Source of the DNA: Prosapia bicincta
Lineage: Eukaryota; Arthropoda; Insecta; Hemiptera; Cercopidae
Direction: 5' to 3'
NCBI GenBank assembly: GCA_036971475.1
Contig: JBAIZL010000001.1
Span: 155,772,044 to 155,836,043 of the forward strand
DNA: 64,000 nt
The notes beneath the pieces are model-generated. The model saw nothing but the letters and a program-made list of their open reading frames with translations, made no database searches and was not told where the DNA came from. This document shows positions 41,401 through 56,963 of this stretch, one piece after another (the stretch's first letter is position 1; every line of letters starts with the position of its first letter). The translations under genes were made by a program, and so were the position numbers.

Positions 41401-44400
41401 GATTCCTGAAAACTGGACATTCCGTAAAACTCAACAGGGCTGGTAAATTAATGGTGAATTAATACTTTTTTTTACACCGCCCATAACGTAAAGCTTTCCA
41501 TCAGTACATAGGCCGCCCTAGAGCGCTAGAGACTCAGACTAGGTTACTAAGTTTTCCAAGGTCGTTTAACGCACCCTTTACCGGTCCAGCTGGGGCGGGC
41601 TATTGTTTGCACACGCTCGGGGATTTCTGTGGCCACTTTTCTTATCGTGAGGCAGTGCGTTGACCTGGGATTCCCGGGCAGGTCATAAACTACCCTAGCT
41701 ACATTGTCATCACTGGGCGTTCAGTTTAGTGTTTGTTGAGACACAGTTGTGGTCAGTTGCTTTTGTTCGAGAGTGGTTGACAATAGTTTAAGCGAGTTTT
41801 GTGCTGGAATATAGAGTGACAGTATGGCGGAGAAGAAGAGAAAACAAGTGTCAGTGTCAATGGAAGCAAAGTTTGGTGCCCTAAAAAGACTTGAGCTTGG
41901 GGAAAGTGTAAATAAAATAGTGTTGGACTTGAACATCTGTAGGTCTACAGTGCTCGGTTGGAAGAAAAAGAAATCTGAAATTGAATCATGGTATTTGAAA
42001 AGACAGTGTACAGAATCCATTGCGGAACGAAAAACAATGAGAAGTGCAGAATTCGAAAAAGTCGGCAAAACCCTTTACCAATGGTTCCGTGTGCACAAGG
42101 AGAAGGGAACGCCTATATCTGGACCCATCCTGCAAGAGGAAGCTCTTCAGTTTTATGAACAATTTAAGGACGAAGGAGAGCCTGGATTTACAGCGAGCAA
42201 TGGTTGGTTTTCAAAGTGGAAACAACGATATGGAATCAAGCTGCTCAGTATCTGCGGGGGAAAACTGTCAGCTGACCCTAACAACGTGAGTAACCTCAAG
42301 ACCAAACTACACGAGTTTATTGAAAAAAAAGGACTGTCAGGTGATCAAATCTACAATGCAGATGAGACAGGACTAAACTTTCGAATGCTTCCTACTAAAA
42401 GTTTAGCTCTGAGAGATAAAAAAGCTGCACCAGGTTTTAAGAGAAGAAAGGAGCGTGTGACTATTTTTGCCTGCAGTAATGCAACAGGAGAGCACAAACT
42501 CAAATTAGCGCTAATTGGAAAAGCAAATAAACCAAGAGCATTTAAAACTGCCAGATGCACAAGTGATGGCAAATTTAAACTCCCAGTTTGGTATAGAAAT
42601 CAATCTAATGCATGGATGAGAAGTTTCTGAAGAACAAAAATCTTCCCAGGAAAGCTATACTGATTCTCGATAATTCTACAACTCACCCTGATGTGCAATA
42701 TTTACAGGACAAAGACATTAAAGCAATGATTCTACCGCCGAACGTCACGTCTTTCTGTCAACCGATAGACCGAGGAGCTTTGGCAGCGTTAAAGAGAAGG
42801 TACAGACGTAAGCTTTTGTCATCTTTGGTGTTGTCCTTGGAATCGGGTGAGGAGCTAACGGCTAAACTAAAGAAGATCGATTTATTAGATGTCATTGGAT
42901 GGGTCTCTCAATCTTGGATCGAGCTTGAGACCATAACCCTCATTCGTTCTTGGAGGAAACTTCTAGATCACGCAGGCAATGATTTGTCGCGTGACAATGG
43001 AATCAGTTCCTAAAATAGCGACTTGATTGACCTCATGAAAAAAATCCCAGGGTGTGAAGAGTTTTCTAGCAATGATGTCAATGAATGGATGGATCTCGAC
43101 GGAGCATCAGAACCATTAGGAGAAGATGAAATCATCGTAGCTGTCAAAGGGCATGACGTAGAAGGGGACGATTCGGAAGAAGAAGAGCAAGAGGACCATC
43201 GACAAGAAAGAAAAGTTAGCCACAGTGAGGCTGTAAAATTTATTGAAGGGACATTGCAGTACTTAGACAGCAAAATACGACTGGAATGGAGATTCTGTTT
43301 CTCAGGCGACTCCGTGATCAAGCTGCAAGAGGCGACTCTGTGATCAAGCGACTCCATGGAAACAGAAAAGCAGTCTTCAATCACAGGGTTTTTCAAACGA
43401 CTTCAGTAAGTTTACTTTTAGATTTTTCTTCTAGTTTTCAGAAAACTTCCCATATCTAACTGTGATGGTCTTTTTATAAGCAGCATAAACAACTTCAGTA
43501 ATAATTGTAATGAACACTGTATTTTCAGATTCTAATAGGCTTTTGTTTAAAATTTTTTTTATTATAAGTTATAAATGTTGACATAAATATATAATTGTAT
43601 ATACTAAATCCATAAATGTACAATTTTAATACTCTAAATAAGCGTTTTTATTCAACTCCTAGTTATTTTTATTTAAGTTCCCTAAAACTCGACAACCTCA
43701 AAACTTGACAACCTTTAAGTCCACATTGTGTCGAGTTTGAGAGGTTCTACTGTATTGGTATTAAATATCCAAATATAAATATCTGTTCACTTCTTCTAAT
43801 ATGTAAAAGAAATTGCATGAACTTTTACACACAATATATAGTTTATACCTTGTAGATGGGAGGACAAGAAATAAAACTAACAGTCAAAATATCTATCAAT
43901 TTGTCCAACTCTTTGTAGGATGTGTAGTAACCAAAAGATACACGCACAGATCCTGTAGGTCTGCCATTGATCAAATCTTTGTCATCACCACACCGATGAC
44001 CAGCCTGAAAAAAAATGAAAAACAGAGTAATAAACAAAACACAACTGATATTCCTGATCAAAATTTTATATATAGATGTGCAACTTAAAACCAACAGCTG
44101 GTTATATCTGGTTTAATTCAGTTTTTTGGAGATTAAGTCGTTAACCATAACAAAAAAAATGTTTACATTTCTTGAACAATTTTGTTGACAGTCTTTTAAA
44201 TTACAAACATGCCATAGAAGCTTAATTTGAATATACAAAAGAATCAATGCAAAAGACAAAGCACAAACTCAATTTTTTTAAAAATAAAGTTGACAAAGTT
44301 CATAATATAATAAATAACAAACATGTAATTTAATTTGCAAGTTACATTGTAATATTTTTTAACATAGCAATAACAAAAACGGTTGAAAATAATACAATAC

Positions 44401-47400
44401 TAGACAATTACAATATTTGATCATCTTATCAGCTGTCTTTTGTCTAATAATTGAGTCACTTGCATTATCACAATTACTGTACAAATAAATAACAGTTTGT
44501 GATATTTTAGTTACATCATTTCCCATACCATCCAATTCTAGTCTGTATATGCTTTCAACCTTACCAACTATATCCAACTTTCTGGTTAACTCCATATAAC
44601 ACATTAACAAGACTCACTAACAAGGTAAATGTAAGTTATTCCACTGTAAGGTAGCATAGGAGCCCTGAATATAAACTGTCCTCACGATTTTCCTGAGAGG
44701 CTTTCTTTCTCGACAGGTTTATTCACTTCACCCTTCAAGCAACACCTACTCTTCTGTTTTATTTCAAGATCTAATTGTTTTTCCACAAAGAGCTGTTTAT
44801 TTTGGGACATCGAAAATTATTCAACAAGATTCATGCTTCAACAGAGTTGGCTTACCAGGTAGGACGCATTTTAAAAAATACTCATCTTCCTTTTCTAAAA
44901 AGACATTCTTCTCTCAACCTCTCATTCTTGATAACTGCTGCTTTGAACCATTGGGTTATGTTTCAGTTTTGTTCCATAAGTTAAAAATAATTTACTTTTG
45001 GTGTGTTTTCAAAATACAAAGCCGGAAAAAATGTAGAGGTAATAAGTACACAAATATTATACAATAGCATGCAAATTAATCCAAATGCAAATGTTATTTA
45101 ATATAAATTTATTTATGAAAAAAATTATCTACATAAAATTTGTGAATATTTAGTAACTAATACGTCAATAAGGTGAATTAATTTTTTTCTTGTCAGATTT
45201 CTTTTGGTTTTTTAAATTAATTAATGTTTTGTATATCATTAAAAAAAAATATGTTCTTCAAATTAAACAAAAAATTAGTTAACTCATTTATAATAATTCA
45301 AACAATGCACGTCTCCAGATTACTCATATATTTACAGGAGCAAACTCTAATAAATAAAATAAAATATTTAATTGAGCAAGTATTTATTAACTGGGAAATA
45401 ACAATTATTTATACATAAGCATAATATGTATCTGGTAAATATTCCACTTTAATTATTATTTTTGCAAAATTTAAACAGTTCAGGCAAGGTGTCTTACTAT
45501 TGTAACCTTAGTCTGTCTAAAAGTGCTGCCAACATAAAGATAGTTAAACACTGGTTCATACTTTTATCCCCAGAGCTCATTTAATTTCTTTAAAATTAAT
45601 ACCAACCAGTGCATAATATAATTATCAGGTTTCACCATTTGTCACTTAGAACTCATAAATGGTTCTATGATTAACAACCTTATCAAATTCATGTATACAT
45701 TATTTTTCAATTTCCAACTTTGCCTTTTATTTTTATTCAACTAATACATTTATTTGGATTTTATAAAATTTTCTGCATACTCCTATCCAAGAGTAAAAAA
45801 AATCTGTATTCTTTGTCAATATTCTTCCTTTTGTTTAAATGTGTTTTCCTTTATTTCATTAGGCATTTACAGGGTTACTTTTTTAAATTCTGGGACATAT
45901 TTCTTTGTCACAGTCAGTGTGATTTCTATTTAAAAAAATTTACTATTTAAAACTATAGTTTAAACAAGAAAGATCCTAGTTTACAAACAAAATTAATACA
46001 ATAATTAGAAAACCTTTTTGTACATTTTGTTCAAACAGTTTTAGTTGTAAGCTTTCAGATGATAATAGCTGTGAAATTTCTATAAAAATTATAAATTCAT
46101 GTAAATTATTAAAAAAAAATGTAGAGATATATTTTTATTATTGTTTTAATATACTAACTTGAAAATTAGAATAATACTGGTCTTCAGATAAGTCAAGATG
46201 TCGCTGGCATGCACCAGGGTTACAGAAGCATCCTGTCCTCAAACAGATGTTGTGCAAGTTAGCTATGTGTACAACCTGAAGAATAAATTCAAACAAGAAT
46301 ATCTTATAAAGGTATTTCTTTAACAAATAATGCTCATATTTGTTAACCAAGTTATTGTTTTAAGCAGTATTTAGATGATCTGTTTGATTTAAGCTAATTG
46401 GTGAATAGTGTTTAAGACAGGTGTATTTTAACTAAGATTTAATTAATAAATAATTCATATACGTAAATTTTATTACTAACCCACTGAAGTAGACATGTGT
46501 GTCTTACTTGATATGCCACACCAAGAGCATGACTTGAGGTAGAGGTCTGACAAATATTTGACAATGAAATGTTTTGCTACATAGTGTTGGCATGTTTTAT
46601 ACACACATTTTAACTCGTTCTTATTAACATTTTTTATGTTATTTAACATATTTTATTGTTCTTATTTTACCAATCTGCTATTTCTGTTTTTTTACAATAC
46701 CATAGGTAAAGAAGGTGTCCATATGCGTCATCTGTTCACAGTACCAGGCAGCTTCCAGAATTTCTAGTATGACTACTTAATAAACTTTCTCCGTAAAAAA
46801 CAAAGTACTTTAAACCTTCTATTTAAGAAAATACAAAAAATTTAAAAAATGTATTTTATATACTTTAAAGTGATCCTATGGAATGTATTCTGGCAACTAT
46901 TGAAACACCAGCTTGTAGCTCACTAGGCCCTGCAATGAAAACACCTTTACGTTTACAGTCAAAACAGTGGGCTTACTTTCCAATTAAAATTATCTCATAC
47001 TGCTGCAAAAATGCATTCAACCAGAGCATGTTAAATTTGCACTACATTAGAACCTCGATATTTTGGACCTCTTTATGCCAGACCTCTGCATAGTCGGGAC
47101 TAGTTTTGTGGTATATTTTATTTTAAAAAAATAGTTATCAACGTTAAAATTGTTATTATTTACATTAATATATTAATTCTGGACATAATACTATATGTTT
47201 ATAAGCCCTACAGTACATATTGTAAAAGTAATTGTCTTTTTATATTGTAGCCATGGCTAGCCACTACTCACAGCAGAGTGCATGAATGCGATGCAATGCA
47301 GTATCGAGATCTGTGTATTGACAAGATGGCTGCCTGTCTACCCTTATACCAAGGCGATGTGTCACTTATGCAAGCAATATAACCAACCAATACTTTCACA

Positions 47401-50400
47401 TCGCTACTTCATTTAGGAAAATGCTTGCTACTGTGCTGTGTACTGTTTCACGACCTCCGAGTCGGTCGTTGTGTGGAGTTCTACAGAGTGTTCATTGTGC
47501 GCGTTTTTTGAGTCAGTGATGGCAACAAAACACAAATTTGTGAATTAAAGCCTTCTTTTTATGAAGAAAAAATTAGAGGTTTTAACCAGAATGAATAAAG
47601 GTAAGACAGCTTAGATAATTGGTTTAAAGCAAAAATGGCTAAGCTAAAACACTTGATGAAGCATTATTTCTGTGGTTTTGTGCTGAACAAGAACGAGGTT
47701 TGCCACTTTCAGGACTGATCATCCAACAAAAAGCTTCGACCTTAAGCAGACAGTTGCCCAAGTTTTTCTGCTAGCCAAGGGTGGTTAGAGAGATGGAAAA
47801 AGAGGCATGGTTTGTGCCAACTTACAATTACTGGAGAAAGCTTGTATAGTGACCCAAATGCAAATAAACGATTTCAAACACAGTTTTAATATTATACGAA
47901 AAAGGAAGAACTAATGGATGATCAGGTTTATAATGCCAATGAGACTGGGATATTTTATTGAATGCTACCTAGCAAAATACTACCTAAAATCTGCTAAAGA
48001 TTATAAAAAAAGTAAAGGCTGCCTCACTATAATGACTTGTACCAATAACTCAGACAACCAGAAACCTCCATTCCTGAAAACAGGAATGGGAAAGAAATAA
48101 AAAATCCCAGAGCCCTGAAAACGCAAATCAAGATTCAATGCCTGTGATCTACTCCCAAAAAAGTGTTTGGATGGTGAGTGATATTTTTTAAAAATGGTTT
48201 TTTGATAGTTTAGTGCCTTCTGTAGTGGAATATTTGAAGAAATAAATATTTGAACTCCTGATAAAAGCAGTTCTGTTGGTAGATAAAACACTTTCGCATC
48301 CTGGAATTGAAGAACTGGTCAAAAGGGACATCACGGTTAACTCCTTGTCACCTAATAAGATAGCGTTAGTGCAGCCCATGGACCACGAGTTCTTGAAAAC
48401 ACAAAGAAAGTATACAAGTGACAAATCTCAGCCAACTGATTGAAGATGAGGAACATGGAGTTGTAGAAATCCTCCAATTTTTCAATGTTAAAGCCGTCAT
48501 TTATATGATAGCCAAACCATGGAAATAAGTTGCTTGAGCCACTCTAAATTAGTAGGAGATGGACTGACAGTACTCAGTACAATGCACAACACATTCTGAT
48601 TACAAATGTCACTCAACGACTATTAACACATTAATACTGATACACCAAGTTTTGATGTTGGATTATGACTGTAATAACTGCAACATTTATCTTAACATTT
48701 CACACATTTTGTTACATAAGTGTTGCTACTACTTTATATACTACCTTTCTTATAATATTTCGACAATGTCTAAATAAATGTAAGTTAATGCATTCCAAAT
48801 TAGGTCATAAAACCTTTATACAATTTTCATTCTTAGCTTCAATAATTAAAAAAAAGAAACATTTTGAAGAATGTTTTCTATCATTTACATTATCTTCAAA
48901 TGATAACACATGGAAAACATTAAATTTTGCATACATTGTTATAGATGTAATAGTATATTTTTTTAAAACTATGCTATTCTATAACACTGTCTTGCAGGTA
49001 ACAGATTCTATTAACAATTTTAAAAAAATGCACAAACCTCCATATACCCAATATAGGTTCCATCAGACCTGGTTATGTTAAAGTTCACTATTCCACCTTG
49101 AGTAGTCAGATCACTGTAGTCGCTATCACAATAAATCATAACAGCCCTTTTTCCATTGCTGTGATGTAAGGACAACAGTTTTTGTTGCAGATACTGAGCC
49201 AAAGTGAAGCAATGGAGAGAAATTTTGTGCATAGTCAGTCCCAAGTTTTCAAGACTGTCAAAGCCATGTTTTAAAGCTAAAATCGACAGAAAGTTGATAG
49301 TGCCATCTTCGAACCTAAATAAATACAAAAAGGATTACCTTTGTTAATTTTTTAGAAGAATAAAAAGAACAATTTATTTGAGCATTGAGACAGACTGAGT
49401 AAAAGACAAAGATAATTATATTCTGAAATTATTATTGGTACAATAGTTGTAATTATAAAATGTATAACTATTGAAGACTTTCAATTAACCATACTCATAT
49501 AGTTAAAACTAACATATAACCTGACTGTCTTTTACTAACTCATTTATTATAACTAGAATATTTGAGTTGTTTAACTTTTACTGTTAGTCAATTTGGAAAA
49601 TTGTGTGCCATTTCTAAAAGACCTTATTCATAATCCTCTAGGCTGTGAAAAGACATAAGTTAAAATCACTAACTTCACTAAAAAAACCATATATTTCATT
49701 TCATAAATACTAAAACATTTTCAATAAATTATTATTATATGATATAGGATAAAGAAATATATCAATTAGAAATTATATAACATGTAGCTATCATTACAAA
49801 AAAATAAAACACTAGACAAATTTACATGTTTGGCCTAGAAAAATGGCTTAGTGATGTAGCAAACTAAACAATATATATTTTTTTAAGCAGGCTGGTTAAA
49901 AATCTGCAAAAGATTAGGCAACTATGTAAGATTTTTACCCACTAATAAACACCTCCCTTTGTCATGATTAATTGAAGCAACTGTCTAATGACGTTTCTCA
50001 TAATATATGGTAATAGGAAACTGGTAATAGGAAATTTAATGTTTAAGTTTCACTTTTGTGTTATGCATGAGATTTAGTTAATTTAAGATGTCGAATATGT
50101 GTTAGTCACATCACGCACCACCTCAATTTCCTGATCACAGCTAATACAATTGCTTAGAAGCATATACCTTATCTTCATCTATAACCCCCTTGATTTTTAG
50201 ATCTCGATGTAGAACTTCATTTCTCATGTACCATGGTATACTTTCTATGGATACAAAACACGTTATTTTAAAAAGTTTGAACTATTTTCCAGTTTGTTTG
50301 TCTGATACACCTCCATAGTTATATACCAAAATCTAAATAGGATTCATGATTTGGATATAATTTGATATTATTATATACAGATAATTCATAACTTCGACTC

Positions 50401-53400
50401 ATTAAACTCTGTATTTATATCTTCTTTATTTATATGCTCTTTCCACTTCAATTTTGCACCCAGTGTCACACCAGGAATTTTGCCAGAAAAAAAATTAACT
50501 ATATTTGTGAGATAATAACTTTTTGTTATGTAAAGTTAAGAAGTACAGATTTTGTTATATTTAACTTAATGCACCAATTTTGAGTACAGTTATAGAGGTT
50601 ATTTATAAAAGTTTGTAAATTACTGTCTGCCTGGGTAATAGTGTTATTTCTTGAGAGAGGGGCACATTATCAGCAAATATGGCTGTCATTATGTTATTGT
50701 TTAGTGAAATATCAGCAGTATATAGTAGGTATGGTATAGGCTCTAGCACACTACTTTGAAGGACTCTGACAGAAATCTTTCTTAAGTCTATAGATAATAT
50801 GAAATAATTATTAGCTGCATTCTATTATATTAAATGCATATTTTCCCAAAATTTACTGTGTATGTTTGAAATCAAAGTTTGTGGATCAAAAACCTTGTTT
50901 ACTGTATATTCTGTAGATAAATGCTACATAAATTGATTACGTTTTATGATATAAATTAAAACTTTAATGAATTTTGTTGTTTCGTAATATACAAATTCAT
51001 AGATATTTGAAAAGAAACTATTTTTAAAATTCTGCATGTAAAATTGACACAAAAATATCAGATAGTACGATGAAAAATATCCAAAAAAATTCTGAACAAT
51101 GAATTGCAAGTAATGTAAACTATAATGCTACTAAATTCAATCCAGCTGATAAAAATCTTCTTAACATGTTTACGGCAAATGGAAAAGGTGTTGACCACAG
51201 AATAAGTGCTAGAAAAACACTAATGCTATTTTAGAACAAAGTACTAGTAATTGTGGTTACTGCATGCTCTTGGTACCATGTTGAAGTCGTAACTGAGGTT
51301 AAAGCTAGCAACAAACATGTTGAAAATGTGGTACATACCTCTCATGTAAGTTTTGTCGTAAAACATGTGTTTGCCTGGTAGACAAAGCAACTTCTACTGT
51401 ACCACCTCCATAATACATCTTGTGCAATGTATAGGCACTGGAGTTGTGTACTAAGAGAGCACCCAAGCCAGTAGGAAGACCGAAAAGTTTGTAGAATGAT
51501 ATGCACACAAAGTTAGGTTTCACTGAACTAAGATCAAGATGTGAAGTGGAAATGTAAGTCGCTGCATCTAACATACAGAACCATCGTGATATTCTACAAT
51601 AAAAACACAATACAATTATGAGCTAAAAATATCTTGAAATTTATCAATTTATTAAACTGAGATGCATGTTGAAGAAAATGGATGAAATCGAAATATATTA
51701 AGTTTAAAAAATAGCTTTTTCCTGCTACATTTCTATCATTATTAAAGACTTGAGCTCCTTAACACATCCTTTTGAAAATTCTGAGTTTTCAGAAATAATT
51801 TATACTAAACATTAAAAACCTAGCAATGTTTTTTTTTAAATTATAGGTTTGCTCTCTTGTATTCCTTGTTTTTCTTTTTAAAAAACTAATTACAATAAAG
51901 TAAATAATTATATAATTGTATTTAAAGTTGAATTTCATTTAAATTTTGGTTTCTTCAATTTATTTTAATTCTGTTTGCAAAAATAGATTTAAAGAGTGAA
52001 GGCAGTGATAAATTTGTTTCTAAGTAAAGCCCTCTTAAAATTTCATTCCTTTTAAAAAAATATATTATAATCATATATTTTAACTAAAATATCTACTTTA
52101 ATTAATACAAATTAAAAATATAGAAAAACCAGTCTAAACTAACACTTTATCTCATTTTTCTCGAAGTGGATCCTCAAGACTATCTACTTTAAATTAAACA
52201 TTCTAAAAGGAAATGGATAAGCACTTGCCCATCTTTGTCCAGAGCTCCATCATGGACACCTTGGATCCATGCCAAGGGATATTTAACTCCTGAGAAGTTA
52301 CACTGAGCAGGATACACAAATAGGGAATTGCCATTATAGCCCTTGTCTTCTACTGATGATATTTTTTTGTGAAAGAATATTTGGAACGCTTCATCATGAA
52401 CTAAACACCTTGTCTGTACATTTCTTATGTTGTTGGTGTTACGCATACCCAGCACAGATGTATGATTGTCTTGCGTGTAAACAAACTGGCCAGGTTTACC
52501 AGTATATTCGAAGTCTGGATAAATATATTCTGAAACACACAAATTAAAATGGAAATATATTATGTGTAACAATATAATATAGGCAAGAGAAGCAAATAAA
52601 TTTTTTCATTTAAAATGCAATTTTTTACACAAACCAAGGTCTACATGAAATCTTATATAATAATTTATGTATAAGAATTTTCAAATAAAAATTTATAAAA
52701 CAAAAGTTACCACCTGTTTCTTTTCTACTTTAAAAACTCACTTGGAAATATTTTAAAGTTTAATAGAAACATTTTCCTAGTAATTCTGGATAAAATTTAT
52801 TAATGATAAAATATATTTTTATCTACTAATTTCATTTAAATTTATTTTTCACTTTTTCCAACTGTATTCTTTATCTAGGCATGTCTATAGTTTTTGTGTT
52901 GCTTCTTAGTGAGTGATTTCGAAAGATAGTATTGGTGTATTATCAGTTAAGTTTGCAATGATGTCTTTACTCATCAGGTATATCTCTAATATATTAAAGA
53001 TATCAAACTTGTCCATTATGGAATTCGAGCTTCAATTTATCTCAATTTAGAATTCCTTTCTCCTGTAATAGAAATATTTAGAAAGCTATGATTATAAACA
53101 ATTACAAAACAATATTTTTTTATTAAACCCACTGGAATATTTTACCACTTAACTAAAATATCCATGAAATAATAAGACTATGGCAAAGACCTTGATTTAA
53201 TAAAATACAATGCCTAATAAATGGGTACAACCACAAAGTGATCAACAAAATTAAACACAAACAAAACTTTTAAACAGTCACACGTTTGGATTTCTGTCAA
53301 ACTGCTGTGCATAACCTATTGTGCATGATCTACTGCGGTAAGAGGCTATCTTTCAAAAAAAGCACTCGTCTTTTCTGGTTTTGGTTTTTCACTCAAGCAT

Positions 53401-54549
53401 TTTTGTCTCATTCTCGTAATTTGTTTCATCCGTTTGGATCTACAAGTTAATCTTTCAATAAGTGTTGCGATCTATCTACACTTGAAGACGTATTTATTGT
53501 TATCAAATTTATCTAATTGTTAAAATTACATTTCTCATTATGTGAGCATTAAACACTATTAAGCATGTGTTTAGCAATTGGTAAACTAGCTAATGAAATT
53601 TTTGTGTTATTTTTTTAGTGAACGTTTACAAATTGCACAATTTAAGTGTTTAGTGAACAGTTCTATTGGTGTGGACACCTTACGCCACCATCTCTGAAGA
53701 ACATTTTATTGTAAGTTAGTGTTTTAGGAATGTTTCTTTGTCCATAACGTCTTTTTTAAATCATAAACTCAGGTTAACTCATAGGTTGGAATTTAAATTT
53801 ATTTGTGTGCTCCTCTGGAAATATTATTAATTGTTGACTGTTTTTTCTAGTCAAATTTAAGAGCTGAACATCACAGTCTGTTCATTAAATGTGTAACCAT
53901 GATTTTTGCCGAGACTATATTATAGCTACTCGATTAGTGTGTTTTTTATTAAGTTAGAAAATTTAAGTTTCAGTAAGTTAAATGAAACTCTGTTGTCGTA
54001 ATATTTGTGTAGTTGAAATAATTTTGATGTTCTTTAGATGTTATCATGACTGACTTTGAAAATTGGCTGAAAGCAGACAATGAGTGAGACTACAGTACAG
54101 TTGCTGAAGAGGAAATCATTGTGTGTTCAAATACAGAAAACAGGGATGATAGAGTTGAGGGAAATAATTATAATCAGAAGTTATAAGTCACACAGAAGCA
54201 GGATCTCATTGAATGAATTGATGATCTATTTTGAGCAGCAAGTAGACTTCATTAAATGTCTCATATTGCATGAAAGATATGTCATACTATTTGAAGTTAA
54301 CAGAACAAAAACATAAAAAGATTCTTTCTTAACAAGTAATCTAAAAAAATTTTGTTTAGTTTTCTAAAGTTAATTCCTACTAAGGTCAACAAAGTAAAAT
54401 TTTATTTTAGTTACTTTTTATTAAATAATTATAATTTATATATTGATATTTTACATTGTCCAGACCGTAAGGTGCCTCATCACACAAGGTAAAATTATTG
54501 CACTTAGTGGTGGATAAAAGTATTTACAATAGTAATATATCAACTTCAT

Positions 54550-54585
<36 letters not shown>

Positions 54586-56963
54586 GAAGTTAATATATTA
54601 CTATTGTAAGTAATTTTATCCACCATTAAGTGCAATAATTTTACCTATTGCACTTAATGGTGGATAAAATTACTTACAATAGTAATATATTAACTTCATA
54701 AAGTCAGTGCAACGGAAAAACAATGGATAACGTTAAATACCAAGAATATATATATATATATATCACTTTCACTATATGTAATTAAACAAGAATCTTACTT
54801 GGTGTCTATGCGAAGATTGGTAGTATCTCCATCATCAAGCATCACTGACCGGGGGTTGTAGTTGACTGCGAGTTGTGTGAAATTTCCGTTGTCATAGGTG
54901 TGGTGTACGGTTATTGTTCTATTTTCGGGTTCACTGCACTGTAGGAGTCTTGTAAGTTTGTCTTGGGGTTAATTCTGTCTATTAGGTTGAATAATTTATC
55001 GTTTTTTGATTTGAATTTTATTTGTTTGTTTATGATATTATTTTTATGTTTATAAATTTGTAGTTGTTCCCAGATTGTCATTTTGAGGCCATTTAGTACT
55101 TTTTTTTTGATGGTGTATGTAGCTAAGTTTGAGTTATAAGTTTCAGGTTTGATGTATGCATTGAAGTGTTCTTCATACCTGTCTTTTAATTTCTTTTTTG
55201 TTTGACCTATGTATATTTAATTAAAGTCTGGGCATTCAATTTGTATGTTCCGTTATTAAGTGTGGGACATAATTTTACCGGTTGGTTTATTTTATTGAAT
55301 ATGTTTCCTGTGTTTTTGTAAGTTATGTTAATATTATTTTTTAGTGATTTAGTTATTCCTTTTATGTTGTACCCTGTGTATGTGAATGTGGCCCATTTTG
55401 TTGTTGTTTGTAGTTCGATTTTAGGTTGTTTTAATTTATTTAATATTTTAAATTCTAATTTATCTATAGTTTTTTCATTGTGTCCATTTTTTGGGCTATT
55501 TGATATATATGGTATTCTTTGGCTTTTCATTGAATTCAAATTGAATTAAAAAACGTATTTTATTAAAGGTTGAAAATTTGATCAATGTATATAAATAAAT
55601 ATACATACAGAGAGTGTGAACTAATTGTAGGAATTGAAAAAGTAAACATAGTGTATTAATTTATATATTTGCTTTTTATGTTTCCTTGTGCGAGAAATAC
55701 TTTAACAGTGTTTTCTCAATAACACAAGGAAATTATTGTAAGTTCAGTGCAGTATATTTACAGTTTGAATTTCCCGACATTTTCCAGTAACTTTGGATTT
55801 TCGTTATTTAGAATGAGCTATAGTCCCAGGTGTTAAAGCTCACTGAATTTATGCCATATATACTGATAAAGATTACAATACCTCCACACTTTATAATAAA
55901 GTAAAGTATTTTAAATTTGATTTACAGTAGTAATAGTTAGTATGACCATTATGTTCTTAAAATACCAATTTGAAACAAAAAGATTATTTCTTGAATTTTG
56001 TAGTCCATTAGGTTCGGTGAATCTTAATTAATCACTTAAACAATGTTCGGATCACAATTAAAGTTTGGATTGTCATAAACTATTGTTTAAGTGATTAATA
56101 ACAAAAATTATTGTACTTATTATGGGCTGAACCAACCACAAGCCTTATTATACTGACTATAAATTAACCATTATTATGGACATTATAAACTAACTTATTA
56201 TTGAGAACATTCTTCAGTATGAAAAGACTTCGGTATACCAATAGTTTGAACTGGCAGAGAGGGTTAGAGTGTGCTTAACAAAAAGTATATTTATATACTT
56301 AATAACAAATGTACAGCATATAATCTCATCCAAGATGATAATTTGGTTTCTAGTAAAAATACTTTAAACTCAATGATATCTTTAAAACATAAGTCAAACT
56401 ATTAAAAAGAACTATATAAAAGTAGTCTGGATGAATCTCATGATGATTACCCAATCTAACCACAACAACTTTGGAACCAAAAGTAAAAATGTTATTTTTA
56501 CTCACTATCATCCAAACTGTGTTGTTTCTTATAAATTGCTGTATGAACTCCTGTAAAGTCAAATGTATCTGCAACAATTTTAAGAGCCTCGGTGGCACCT
56601 GATGTGAAAATAACCGTGTATTCGTTCACATCTGTATTGAAATGCTGAAGAATTCTGAAATATAACAAATATTTAAAACATTTTGAAACATTTTAAACTA
56701 AAAAACTGTAAATATTTTTTATTCATATGTATATATGAAGTTAATATATTACTATTGTAAGTAATTTTATCCACCATTAAGTGCAATGATTTTACCTTGT
56801 GTGATGAGGCACCTTTCGGTCCCTTGACCATTGACCGAAAGGTGCCTCATCACACAAAGTAAAATCATTGCACTTAATGGTGGATAAAATTACTTACAAT
56901 AGTAATATATTAACTTCATAAAGTCAGTGCAACGGAAAAACAATGGATAACGTAAAATATCAA

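Noticed and set aside
52189..52228. Extension of mocos exon 4 past the GC donor to a stop
   Set aside because: Reading through adds non-conserved residues and a stop. Exon 5 phase shows the frame must leave at the GC donor.
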